DNA of 64,000 nucleotides from Maridesulfovibrio zosterae DSM 11974 (GTDB taxonomy: Bacteria; Desulfobacterota; Desulfovibrionia; Desulfovibrionales; Desulfovibrionaceae), in assembly GCF_000425265.1 (NCBI RefSeq), contig NZ_AUDC01000010.1, forward strand, positions 62,001 to 126,000, written 5' to 3'. Below the pieces are notes generated by a model. That model did not search any database and was not told the DNA's origin. It saw only the letters and a program-made list of their open reading frames with translations. Both the position numbers and the translations under genes were made by a program. Of the stretch, positions 49,597-58,250 are shown one piece after another. Each line of letters starts with the position of its first letter. Positions within the stretch are counted from its first letter, which is position 1.

Positions 49597-51279
49597 TCAG
49601 GACCGCGTCAACCCCGATCCCCGCTCTAGTTCTCCTTCCAACTCCCTTATCCTGTCTCCACGGGCTTCCCAATCAGCAGTCAAGGCCACGAGATCTTTAT
49701 TGAGTCCTGCAGACGCTACTCCCTGCTTTACCAATTCGTCCTCCAACTCCCTTATCCTGTCTCCACGGGCTTCCAAATCAGCAGTCAAGGCCACGAGATC
49801 TTTATTGAGTCCTGCAGACGCTACTCCCTGCTTTACCAATTCGTCCTCCAACTCCCTTATCCTGTCTCCACGGGCTTCCAAATCAGCAGTCAAGGCCACG
49901 AGATCTTCAGTCAACCGTGCAGATGCCGCATCTCGCTTTCTCACTTCATCCTCCAGCGACTTAATCAGGTTTCCACGAGCCTCCCAATCGGCAGTCAAGG
50001 CTGTAAGATCTTCATTGAGTCCAGCAGACGACACTCTCTGCTTTACCAATTCCTCCTCCAAATCCCTTATCCTGTCTCCACGGGCTTCCCAATCTGCACG
50101 AAGCTCAATCGTAGATCTATCCTTCTCCAAGAGCATGGCATTCACGACAGGCAAGGGGATAGAGGATTCAGCCAGCCTGGTAGGAGCCGAGTTCTGCAAA
50201 CATTCCTCAATCAATACTCGTAACCCCGCCAGAGTTTCAGAACACAATAGCACCCCTTCCGCCCGCATTATCTCGAGAGCAGGCTGATCGGCCAAATCTA
50301 TGTTAAAATCATTAATCACCTTCGGAAATCCCCACACACACCCTCTGTAGGCAACGACCCGGTATCCCTTGTAATCTTCGGACAAGACTTCGTGATAGCG
50401 AGACAGTACCGTCTCCATCTTCAAAGCAGAGGCAAGAACGCCCTGCTCATCACCGCAGCACAGGTTGAACGAAACCAGCCTGTCGTCAACAGGGTAGAGA
50501 AGGGAGTCACTCCTTGCAGACATCCAGTACTCCGGGATTTCGATACTAAATTCATCCCTCAACAAGGCAGAAAATGCATTGAGCATAGGAGCGAAACGCG
50601 CCTGCAAAAAAGCCTCGAAACTTTCAGGTATAAACAAGCCCCACCCGGAATTAACGTGCTCAGTGAGGTTCATTGACTCCCAATCCATTTCAACGGAGAC
50701 ACCTATCTGACTGAACATCTCCCCTAGCAAACATTCAGGATTGCTGACTATATCGTCAAAAAAATGAAAATGAAAATTATCTTTAGGATAGAACCGTAAC
50801 CACCGCTTCACCATCGAACAGTAATCAAGGTAAGGCTGTACAACAGACTGAACTGCCCAATCCATATGCCTTTCAACAGCCAGAGGGTCAAACGGCCTGT
50901 CTTCAAAGGCGAAAACAGATTCCTTCAGCCTATACTGGTGCTGCAGATGGGACCATGCACGGACGACAGGCTCACGGAAAAGGAACAGTAATTGAAGATC
51001 CGGTGCCATTTCGTATACTTTTCGAATAAGCCTGTCCGTAAGGATTGTGTAGGACGGAGACACATCTCCCGTGACCAGCTGTCTGCCTTCGGCAAACTGA
51101 TTCAGGTACCAGGCATCATCACAGGAGTCATGATAATTACTGAAATATTTCAATTCCTTTGTCGCAGGAAGAAAAACTTCAGGGTGTAGAGAAAGTTTCT
51201 TCCAGCACCACGTTGAACCGCTACGTGGTGGAGCAAGTACAAAAAAATCCGGGGGAGACTTTCTGGAAGATTGATCCAT
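49597..51279 (-). CDS. Sulfotransferase with C-terminal tandem-repeat coiled coil
   Basis: Residues 1-330 form a PAPS-dependent sulfotransferase: the 5'-phosphosulfate loop APPRSGSTW at 16-24 and the 3'-phosphate site FLFREPVVRAWSH at 98-110. From about residue 386 come five copies of a 35-residue unit (core ARGDRIRELEDELVKQG), a charged coiled coil to the C-terminus. The family usually ends near 300 residues, so the tail is additional. It probably sulfates the glycan before or during export. The repeat may set subunit spacing or bind the Wzm/Wzt complex. Confidence 0.87.
   Translation of the reverse strand: MDQSSRKSPPDFFVLAPPRSGSTWCWKKLSLHPEVFLPATKELKYFSNYHDSCDDAWYLNQFAEGRQLVTGDVSPSYTILTDRLIRKVYEMAPDLQLLFLFREPVVRAWSHLQHQYRLKESVFAFEDRPFDPLAVERHMDWAVQSVVQPYLDYCSMVKRWLRFYPKDNFHFHFFDDIVSNPECLLGEMFSQIGVSVEMDWESMNLTEHVNSGWGLFIPESFEAFLQARFAPMLNAFSALLRDEFSIEIPEYWMSARSDSLLYPVDDRLVSFNLCCGDEQGVLASALKMETVLSRYHEVLSEDYKGYRVVAYRGCVWGFPKVINDFNIDLADQPALEIMRAEGVLLCSETLAGLRVLIEECLQNSAPTRLAESSIPLPVVNAMLLEKDRSTIELRADWEARGDRIRDLEEELVKQRVSSAGLNEDLTALTADWEARGNLIKSLEDEVRKRDAASARLTEDLVALTADLEARGDRIRELEDELVKQGVASAGLNKDLVALTADLEARGDRIRELEDELVKQGVASAGLNKDLVALTADWEARGDRIRELEGELERGSGLTRS
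49641..50115. repeat. 105-bp tandem repeat, about 4.5 copies
   Basis: A landmark CCTGTCTCCACGGG recurs at 49651, 49756, 49861 and 50071, with a diverged copy at 49966, exactly 105 bases apart. The units 49681-49785 and 49786-49890 are identical base for base. Because 105 is divisible by three, gain or loss of a unit keeps the sulfotransferase frame. Confidence 0.95.
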
Positions 51280-51457
51280 AAATTAACTAACACCTGTTAT
51301 ACGTTTGCTTCTATCCAATTACTGCTTCTGGACGGACAAGTACAAAAAAACGCTAATATATAATCTAAAACTCATTTATTGCATTGTTACGCCTAATTGA
51401 CGAACTTAAACATTATGTCCGCCCCGCACAGACTAACTACGTAATATATCCATACTC

Positions 51458-52978
51458 TTACACGACCTCAAAAGCCGGAGCCAAATCCACAAACCCTGCA
51501 TACATAGCATCGGACTGTATCTGGATGTGCGCGATTCCATAGCGCCTGTCGAGGGGGGAACTCTCACCATTGAAGTATTCGCCACACCCAAGATCGAGAA
51601 AATAATCGCCTGCGGCCAGTTTCATTGGAACCGTCCATTTGAAGACCCGTTCCAATGCGCCCTTCGCCGGAATGCTCCCAACAGGTTCAAGGTCTACCTG
51701 CAGATTTTTCGAGCTGGTACCAAATACATCGACACCATCGGTCGATTTGAAGGCAAACCCCGTCATCGGCGCGTCCACCGGTTCGAAAAAAGCGATCTTT
51801 ACATATAACTCCATCTCGCTTCCAGCCTGTATGCAAGGAGGTGAAGGTACGCCGTCAGCAACGATCAGAAAATCGACAACAGCAGCCTTGCCATTTCCGT
51901 AACGGTATTCATTTGAATGATACTGCCGTCTTTCGCTGCAGCAGTCTGCTCCGTCTCTACAGGTCATGAAATCACGCAATTCATCCTGTCCACGCCTTTC
52001 GGCCAACTCCTGTTCGCAAAAGACCTCGGCCCTATCGATAGACTTCACAAGCTCTTCCTTAGAATTTCCCGACAAACATAACTCGTTGCCGATTAACTCT
52101 TCAAAAGGCTTTGTATCCATCCCTTCCACACCATCAGGAATCAGATGCTTCGGAATGGCCACACATCCCTTCTTGTAGCGGACAAACTCAAAAGCCTTGT
52201 ATTCTTCACCAAGAGAAACCGGCTTTTCGACGAACCCCTTCAACTCTCCGGAAAAAACCATGTCCAGATAACAATTCATCACGGACTTGGGCTCACCGCG
52301 ATCGACAATCCGCCCTTTTTCCAAAAGAAATGCGCTATCACAATGCCGAGTAACCGAATCCAAGTTATGACTGACAAAAACAATGGTTTTACCAGCCTTC
52401 TGAAACTCCTTGAATTTGGCATAACACTTGTGTTGAAATTTGGCATCGCCAACAGCCAAAGCTTCGTCCACGATAAGAATGTCCGGGTCGACACTGATAG
52501 CCGAGGCAAATGCGAGGCGAACAAACATACCGGAAGAATAGGTTTTCACCGGCTGGTCAAAAAAATCCCCGATTTCAGCAAACGCTTTTATAAGCTGGAC
52601 CCGCTCCAGCATCTCAGCGGAGGAGAAGCCCATCACCTTGCCATTAAGGATAACATTTTCCCTTCCGCTGAATTCGGGATTGAACCCCGCTCCCAGTTCA
52701 AGTATGGCTGAGATCCTCCCGTGAACATGCACATCCCCGGTTGTAGGACTAAGAACTGAGCATAAAATCTGTAATAAAGTCGATTTCCCGGCCCCATTAC
52801 GTCCGACAAGGCCAACGGTACTCCCCTTCTCAATCGACAGTTCAATATCCCGAAGGGCCCAGAACTCGGTATGATATTGTTTTTTGAACGGATGGAAGAC
52901 TTCCTTCAGGCGTTCCTTAGGCGACCGGAACAGCCGATATTTTTTCGACACTCCTGTCAGTGATATTACAGTGCTCAT
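51458..52978 (-). CDS. wzt: Wzt-type polysaccharide ABC transporter ATPase
   Basis: About 506 residues from an ATG at 52978, with GGAGG 4 bases upstream. The ATPase domain has Walker A GLVGRNGAGKST (56-67), the signature YSSGM (147-151), Walker B ILIVDEA and the switch histidine in FVSHNLDSV. The last 150 residues (from NEYRYGNGKA) look like the Wzt carbohydrate-binding domain that recognises the modified chain end. About 105 residues with six cysteines are inserted between the domains (about 250-357). It pairs with the permease gene just upstream. Confidence 0.92.
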   Translation of the reverse strand: MSTVISLTGVSKKYRLFRSPKERLKEVFHPFKKQYHTEFWALRDIELSIEKGSTVGLVGRNGAGKSTLLQILCSVLSPTTGDVHVHGRISAILELGAGFNPEFSGRENVILNGKVMGFSSAEMLERVQLIKAFAEIGDFFDQPVKTYSSGMFVRLAFASAISVDPDILIVDEALAVGDAKFQHKCYAKFKEFQKAGKTIVFVSHNLDSVTRHCDSAFLLEKGRIVDRGEPKSVMNCYLDMVFSGELKGFVEKPVSLGEEYKAFEFVRYKKGCVAIPKHLIPDGVEGMDTKPFEELIGNELCLSGNSKEELVKSIDRAEVFCEQELAERRGQDELRDFMTCRDGADCCSERRQYHSNEYRYGNGKAAVVDFLIVADGVPSPPCIQAGSEMELYVKIAFFEPVDAPMTGFAFKSTDGVDVFGTSSKNLQVDLEPVGSIPAKGALERVFKWTVPMKLAAGDYFLDLGCGEYFNGESSPLDRRYGIAHIQIQSDAMYAGFVDLAPAFEVV

Positions 52979-52988
52979 ACGCCCTCCG

Positions 52989-53801
52989 CTACAATACGTC
53001 AGCGAACTCTGGTTTAAGTTTTCTAAAAACCAATGCCCCGACAACAAACATCAACAAAGCGAAGCCCCAGAAATATATGCCTCCCCACCAGTCGAGCCAA
53101 AAAGGCTTGTGAAAAATAAAAGAAGCCTTATAGCCCTCAACAACATAATACAAGGGATTCAATTTAAGAAAGATACGATATTGTTCAGGCACCATTTGTA
53201 TTTCCCAGACAATCGGCGTGGCCCAGAACCACAGATTGAGGATAACCGCAAGAATTTGTCCAAGGTCGCGAAAGAAAACCGACAATGCAGCTAGAAGCCA
53301 TCCTAGACCGACGCAGAAAACGCACAGACCGAAAAGATAGTAAAAAATCTGAAGGTTATACAGACTGAAGGAGATGCCTGAACACAACATGAAAACAACA
53401 AGCAATCCGGTCATGAACGCGTTGCTCATAAAACTGGAGAGCAAATTAACGATAGGCAACATCTCTGTAGGAAAAACCGTCTTCTTTACAAGATGAGGAT
53501 TAGAGCTGATACAGTTGGCACTTGTCACAAGCGCTTCGTTCAAAGTGGTATACGGTATCATCCCACACAAAAACATTACAATGAATGAAACCCCGTTGAC
53601 CGGCTTGACCTTGAACCCTAATGAAAAAACAAGCCAGTAGACCAGAATTGTCATGAGCGGATTGATGAAAAACCAAGTAAAACCTACGGCTGTACCTGCA
53701 TAGCGAGACCGTATTTCACGTAACGCCATAGTCCATATCAATGATCGATACTGATAGCCCCGTAATATAAAATCCATGAAAAGAACAAATCCTGCTCTCA
53801 T
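52989..53801 (-). CDS. wzm: Wzm-type polysaccharide ABC transporter permease
   Basis: About 270 residues from an ATG at 53801, chosen because GAGG lies 5 bases upstream; a longer frame reaches 53825. Six hydrophobic segments of the ABC-2 permease type are present, with the N-terminal motif WTMALREIRSRYAGTAVGFTW and LNPLYYVVEGYK in the last third. It forms the inner-membrane channel that exports a lipid-linked polysaccharide with Wzt, encoded ten bases downstream. Confidence 0.92.
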   Translation of the reverse strand: MRAGFVLFMDFILRGYQYRSLIWTMALREIRSRYAGTAVGFTWFFINPLMTILVYWLVFSLGFKVKPVNGVSFIVMFLCGMIPYTTLNEALVTSANCISSNPHLVKKTVFPTEMLPIVNLLSSFMSNAFMTGLLVVFMLCSGISFSLYNLQIFYYLFGLCVFCVGLGWLLAALSVFFRDLGQILAVILNLWFWATPIVWEIQMVPEQYRIFLKLNPLYYVVEGYKASFIFHKPFWLDWWGGIYFWGFALLMFVVGALVFRKLKPEFADVL

Positions 53802-54027
53802 ATCACCCTCGAAAATCAACAACACAGCGAACAGGAAATGACTCCAGCCAAAGGATGTGTCGTTATGTTTCTATATTTCATACATATTTACTATGCATCA
53901 ACATCGCTACTCTATATATACGTCTGTAAAGATCCAGTCCAGAGAGGGACAGGTCGAGTGCATATGACTTCAACACAGTCATTACTGAAGGAGAGTTGCC
54001 CCGGTAGCGATCAGCCTTTACGCTCCA

Positions 54028-55194
54028 TCAACTGGACAAACTGCCAGAACAAATATGCCCCTCTTCATATTCCTGAATTAGGGGCACGAAACCTTGATTC
54101 CATAAGATAAGGGTATCTACTATTCGTCTTGAGGCCAAACCATCACCAAAAGGATTTCCTGACACCAGTACATTTCCAGTTGAAGATTCGTCTAGAAGAT
54201 CCTGTGCATGTTTAATTATCGAGTCACAATCAGTCCCAACAAGCGTCAGGGCATCTGTATTCAAAGCTTCAGTACGCTCTGTTGTCTTACGCATAATTAA
54301 AACAGGTACGCCGAACGAAGGAGCCTCTTCCTGCACTCCACCGGAATCGCTCATGATTAAAGAGGACTCTTTCATCGTCGAAATAAAATCTAAATAATTA
54401 AGAGGTTCAATCAAATGAACACGTTCAAGACTGGAAAGGATACTAAAAGCAACTTCTCTGACCGCTGGATTTTTATGTACTGGAAATATTATTTCCACAT
54501 CATCATAGAGCTTGGAGACTTCTTTAATGGCCCTGCAAATATTCTGCAAAGGCCTCCCCAATGATTCACGGCGATGCGCTGTTACCAAAATAATCCTTTT
54601 ATCAGGATCAACCAGTTCGGCAATATGCTTTGGAAGAGCTTTCACTTTAACAGAGATACTGTGTAGGGCATCCACAACAGTGTTTCCTGTCACAAAAATT
54701 TTATTGGGAGAGACTCCTTCATTAAGAAGGTTCCGCCTTGCAACTTCTGTCGGTGCAAAGTTTAGAGTTGAAAAAACACTTACCATACGCCGATTAGCTT
54801 CTTCGGGATAAGGATTCAAAATATTGCCACTTCTTAATCCAGCCTCGACATGACCAACCGGTATTTGACGATTAAAAGCGGCTAACGCCCCTGCAAATGC
54901 AGTCGTTGTATCACCCTGGACCAATAAAAAATCAGGCTTTATATTTTCAATGACTGCGTCCACCCCTGAAATTGCGTTAGCTGTCAACTCGTTTAAATTT
55001 TTAACATTCTGCATTAAATTTAAATCAACATCAGCAACGATATTAAAACAAGTGAAAACCTGATCAAGCTGAGAGCGATGTTGCCCGGTAGAAATCAACG
55101 AGGTCGATATACCGTCTCTTTCCTCGAGTTCCTTAATTAGTGGAGCCATTTTAATAGCTTCGGGTCGAGTACCAACAACCACAGCAATTTTCAT
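54028..55194 (-). CDS. wecB: UDP-N-acetylglucosamine 2-epimerase (non-hydrolysing)
   Basis: About 388 residues from the ATG at 55194 (MKIAVVVGTRPEAIKMAPLIKEL), with AAGGG 9 bases upstream; the frame stays open further but without homology. QGDTTTAFAGALAAF, GHVEAGLRSG, TAHRRES and SDSGGVQEEAPSFGVPVL are all family motifs with the catalytic residues intact. It makes UDP-ManNAc from UDP-GlcNAc, supplying a precursor for the surface polysaccharide. It is the first gene of the long minus-strand locus. Confidence 0.95.
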   Translation of the reverse strand: MKIAVVVGTRPEAIKMAPLIKELEERDGISTSLISTGQHRSQLDQVFTCFNIVADVDLNLMQNVKNLNELTANAISGVDAVIENIKPDFLLVQGDTTTAFAGALAAFNRQIPVGHVEAGLRSGNILNPYPEEANRRMVSVFSTLNFAPTEVARRNLLNEGVSPNKIFVTGNTVVDALHSISVKVKALPKHIAELVDPDKRIILVTAHRRESLGRPLQNICRAIKEVSKLYDDVEIIFPVHKNPAVREVAFSILSSLERVHLIEPLNYLDFISTMKESSLIMSDSGGVQEEAPSFGVPVLIMRKTTERTEALNTDALTLVGTDCDSIIKHAQDLLDESSTGNVLVSGNPFGDGLASRRIVDTLILWNQGFVPLIQEYEEGHICSGSLSS

Positions 55195-55277
55195 TTTTTG
55201 ATAACCCTTCACATAAATTGGTAAAATAATTACAGGTAACCTAACACTCTGTAACACTAGACCCATCATAAATTATT

Positions 55278-55415
55278 ATGAGTCTGACCGAACCAGATGT
55301 GGTTCACATATACGATAAACGCGGTGCAATCGAGGACTTTTTCCGCATAAATAAGCAGCAAGTGAACAGTCATAATCACATAAATAAACCATCCCCAACA
55401 AAGCAGTATCTATAA
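55278..55415 (+). pseudogene. IS4-family transposase remnant (YREK region)
   Basis: A 45-codon frame encodes VVHIYDKRGAIEDFFRINK. It fits exactly the IS4-family signature Y-x2-R-x3-E-x6-K around the last catalytic glutamate. The rest of the transposase is missing, with a stop just upstream, so this is a fossil of an insertion sequence. Confidence 0.6.
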
Positions 55416-56053
55416 AGTATGCAGCATAATCTATTCCTCTTATCTCATCTATATTATCAACAAAGCAATTCCTTCCTATCTAAATAAATCAATTAGATCC
55501 AACAGTATACGTAGACAGACAACAAAATGTCGAGCCAGACTATCTAGCTCAGATACAGCTTGATCCTGCAAAAAAACAATCTGCTTCATAGCGTGAATTG
55601 CAGCCACAATCTTTTATTCGGTGGTATGCTACCCAAGACTGAAATTAACCGTACCCCGAGGTGCTGTTGTACCAAGGCTTTCATGAACCGACTGAGCACA
55701 ATGCAACACGGTACGCACTGCGATGTTAAAATCACCATCCTAAATGCCCCGACATTCACCACAGCTAGCCCGCTACCACAATACCTAAGTAGCTGCACCT
55801 GTCTATTTAAATCATATTCGCCACAAACAGTTACACCTATATGGAGGAAAACGAAGAGCCTAATACTTTTCAAACAGTCAATCTAACTCATAAAAGAGAT
55901 GGCTTCACACAAGAAGTTATTAGCCACGAACAGAGAATAGCTCTTGACTATTAAAGCAATGCTACCAATTTATAGGGACAAAAACGGGGACAACACACAT
56001 TTTAGACAAAACAAAATGGTTTACATATTGCATGCAAACCATTGATTTTACTA

Positions 56054-56098
56054 TGGAGCCAACGATCGGAATTGAACCGACGGCCTGCTGGTTACGAA
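56054..56098 (-). pseudogene. 3' half of tRNA-Thr(CGU), probable att scar
   Basis: Read on the minus strand, the sequence starts in the anticodon loop (TTCGTAA), continues with CCAGC, a five-base variable loop, a T arm GTCGG-TTCAATT-CCGAT, and ends CGTTGGC-T-CCA. The T stem pairs correctly. The 5' half is absent: the bases before the loop (GCCAA) do not pair with CCAGC, and no D arm or 5' acceptor strand is found. Such 3' fragments arise when an element integrates into a tRNA gene. Confidence 0.72.
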
Positions 56099-56216
56099 TT
56101 GGCTGGTGGTAGATCAAATTTTCCGCCGGGAACGCCCGTTATCCCTTGTTTTATGCGTCATACCCCTATTTCGGTCCATTTTAAAAACTGCCGAAAACTA
56201 CCTAAAACTACCGAGT

Positions 56217-56250
56217 TTTGTACGCAGTTTTGCGTACAGTTTGCGTACAA
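56217..56250. repeat. Clustered GCGTACA repeats
   Basis: GTACGCAGTTTTGCGTACA is followed by GTTTGCGTACA: two direct copies of TTGCGTACA and one inverted. They lie about 120 bases from the tRNA fragment on its 5' side and may be integrase or excisionase binding sites. Confidence 0.5.
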
Positions 56251-56347
56251 AAAATCCAAGTCCCCATGAAAAAACTTATGTGCGCCGACATATTGATCGA
56301 TATTCTAAAAAAGAACTTAAATTAAGGATAAAAAATAGCCGCTTAAT

Positions 56348-56911
56348 TCATTTAACGGGAACAGAAAGCTGCAAATAATCAATTACTCCTTTTGTCTTTT
56401 CCCGCACCTGTCTCAAATCTTCAGTATTTGGACGTCCCACAATGTTTCCAAGACGACCGCAATTATTAAAATGACGCATTTTTTCAGGAATAAACGCTCC
56501 GACAATGCTCCATTCATCAGCAACGGTTATTCCTAAATGCTCGAAAAGCTGCCCCATATATTTAATAGCAGGAATAGCTTCGCCCTCACCTGTATGTGGC
56601 CCCGCATAAGTACAATAAACACAGGCAAATTTTCCTGGAATTCGTGGTGATCCCGGAAGAATTAAATCATTTTTCCGAGCATAATCCATCTGCTTTTCAA
56701 TCCATTTCAGCATAGTCTTACCCGGCAGCCATGTATAAACACCTGACCCGATAAAGGTTAGATCATATGCAAGCAGGTCAATAACATCATCCTGATTTTT
56801 AACATTAACAGTTGTAACCGCAAAACCTGCTTCAATTACTGCTTTTTCAATTTCAAAAGCGACCTTTTCAGTCTGCCCGTTCAGTGATGAGTACATATTA
56901 AGAATATTCAT
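56348..56911 (-). CDS. Flavodoxin-domain protein
   Basis: About 187 residues from an ATG at 56911, with GGAG 6 bases upstream. NILNMYSSLNGQTEKVA is the FMN phosphate-binding loop, FIGSGVYTWLPGK and CVYCTYAGPHTGEGEAI are the other flavin-contact segments. The protein is longer than classical flavodoxins and closer to flavodoxin-type NAD(P)H oxidoreductases. It begins one base after the methyltransferase stop (TAG-A-ATG), so the two are coupled. Its substrate is unknown. Confidence 0.85.
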   Translation of the reverse strand: MNILNMYSSLNGQTEKVAFEIEKAVIEAGFAVTTVNVKNQDDVIDLLAYDLTFIGSGVYTWLPGKTMLKWIEKQMDYARKNDLILPGSPRIPGKFACVYCTYAGPHTGEGEAIPAIKYMGQLFEHLGITVADEWSIVGAFIPEKMRHFNNCGRLGNIVGRPNTEDLRQVREKTKGVIDYLQLSVPVK

Positions 56912-56912
56912 T

Positions 56913-57527
56913 CTAAACTCCATTAAAGTTTTTTTTAAACTGGATCATATAGTTAAAACCAAGGTTCAGATATGAGGTCACATAAAATCCCAAAGGCTGT
57001 ACTACGGACTTGAGGTCTTCTGCTGAAATTCGCATGTGCACCGGAGGCCCGAAGTCGACTTTCTCTTTTTTACATTCAATAACAGCAACCTGCCCTGAAG
57101 GCTTAAGTATACGCTCAACTTCCTTGAAGATAGCTGTTCCGCACTTTTGCAAATCCATGCAATGTAGAGAAGTACTCATAAAGCAGGTGTCTACGCTCTC
57201 ATCTTCAAAAGGAAGTACACCAGTCATATCTCCGTAAACGGTTTGAATATTACTCAGTCCATTCGTAATAGCCTTGTTATCAACTGTTTTGAGCATACTT
57301 ATATTGCTATCCAGCGCATAAACAGTTCCAGCAATACCAAGATCTTTGGCAGCATGAATCGAATAATCCCCAGGACCGCATCCCATATCAAAAAAAACAT
57401 CACCGTTTTTCAATTCTAAAGCTTCAAAAACGAGGTTGGAATCATGCATTTGGTAACTTGTAGGACCGCGTTTGTCCCCACCATGTCTGCATTTACAACT
57501 GTTTTCTGATTTATAATTCGTCTGCAT
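56913..57527 (-). CDS. Class I SAM-dependent methyltransferase
   Basis: About 204 residues from an ATG at 57527, with GGAG 6 bases upstream. The SAM-binding motif is VFFDMGCGPGDYSIHAA, followed by YALDSN and the hydrophobic strand with ILKPSGQVAVIE. The N-terminus has a Cys/His cluster, CKCRHGGDKRGP, which could bind metal. It is the first gene of a two-gene unit with the flavodoxin gene. A palindrome shared with the RND operon covers its putative promoter. The methyl acceptor cannot be deduced. Confidence 0.85.
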   Translation of the reverse strand: MQTNYKSENSCKCRHGGDKRGPTSYQMHDSNLVFEALELKNGDVFFDMGCGPGDYSIHAAKDLGIAGTVYALDSNISMLKTVDNKAITNGLSNIQTVYGDMTGVLPFEDESVDTCFMSTSLHCMDLQKCGTAIFKEVERILKPSGQVAVIECKKEKVDFGPPVHMRISAEDLKSVVQPLGFYVTSYLNLGFNYMIQFKKNFNGV

Positions 57528-57639
57528 CAAATTCTCCAACAGTTAGATATTGTAAAGAAATGAATCAACCTTAATTCTGTTATTTTCGTTCATATTCCCA
57601 TCAAAAGTGAGTGACAGGACTGGAGCGGGCGGCTCCTCT

Positions 57640-57680
57640 TAGTTAAGAAGCTTAACTATTACTTTAAATAAAAAGGACAA
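57640..57680 (-). promoter_or_regulatory. Promoter and MarR-type operator of the methyltransferase/flavodoxin pair
   Basis: On the minus strand TTGTCC (57680-57675) and TAGTTA (57658-57653) are 16 bases apart. The inverted repeat TAGTTAAG-AAG-CTTAACTA (57640-57658) covers the -10 element. The same core, GTTAAG-N3-CTTAAC, occurs in the RND operon promoter at 63181-63195. Confidence 0.6.
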
Positions 57681-57729
57681 TTCATGTCACGAACGGCCCT
57701 TGACAACTTATATTTTTCTAAGAAAACTT

Positions 57730-58212
57730 TTACTTGGACCTACTGAAAATTTCAGCAATACGCTCATCAACAACAGTCTCCACAATAGCAAGAATGGCTG
57801 AAGCAGACGCAATCTGCGGATCAGAAAATTCATCCAGTCTGCCTAGCAGATTATGCATATGTCTCTCATGAAATTCCTGATGCATGTTGAAAACCTCCCA
57901 ACCAGTTCCGGTTAAAAAGACAAGTAGCTCTTTGTTGTTATCCGGTGAACTGTCCTTTCGTACAAATTCTTTTTTTTCAAGTTTGCCCACCATCTGGGAA
58001 ACAGCGCTTTTGGAGACCCCCATAACCGTGGCAATTGATTTAAGGTTAGCGCCCTCATTTAATCCGATCGCCTGCAAACAATGAACTTCACCCGCTGGCA
58101 GCTCAACGCCTTCACTTATGGGAATAGGCTGTGCTTCAATGCGCAAATGTTTGTTGATTATCCGCATGAGTCTTCCTGTCATATATTTGATTGTCTCTTC
58201 TTTGCTATTCAT
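57730..58212 (-). CDS. MarR-family transcriptional regulator
   Basis: A 160-residue winged-helix protein. The recognition region reads LKSIATVMGVSKSAVSQMVGKLEKKEFVRKDSSPDNNKE, the MarR helix-turn-helix plus wing, with dimerising helices at both ends. It is the last gene of the RND/LolA-like/outer-membrane-protein unit (38 bases after the previous stop). I infer that it represses that operon and the neighbouring methyltransferase/flavodoxin pair through the shared GTTAAG-N3-CTTAAC palindrome. The ligand is unknown. Confidence 0.9.
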   Translation of the reverse strand: MNSKEETIKYMTGRLMRIINKHLRIEAQPIPISEGVELPAGEVHCLQAIGLNEGANLKSIATVMGVSKSAVSQMVGKLEKKEFVRKDSSPDNNKELLVFLTGTGWEVFNMHQEFHERHMHNLLGRLDEFSDPQIASASAILAIVETVVDERIAEIFSRSK

Positions 58213-58250
58213 ACCTTTGAAGGTAAAGCATCTTAACTAAAACAGTCAAG

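Larger units (their letters stand above)
55195..56347. other. Gene-poor junction with mobile-element scars
   Basis: This 1.15-kb stretch lacks a supported intact gene. It contains an IS4-type transposase remnant (55278-55415), a stretch at about 55560-55890 with open frames on both strands but no recognisable product, the 3' half of a tRNA-Thr (56054-56098) and short GCGTACA repeats (56217-56250). The wecB promoter should be near 55200-55260. Confidence 0.7.

Noticed and set aside
55560-55890. Open frames on both strands in the gene-poor junction
   Set aside because: Neither has a ribosome-binding site or recognisable similarity; they may be decayed mobile DNA, but I cannot support a call.
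56054-56130. Complete tRNA-Thr gene
   Set aside because: No D arm or 5' acceptor strand can be found, and the anticodon stem does not close, so only the 3' half is present.
56042-56269. 75-codon plus-strand frame across the tRNA fragment
   Set aside because: It is antisense to the tRNA-Thr remnant; such frames are frequent artefacts over tRNA genes.
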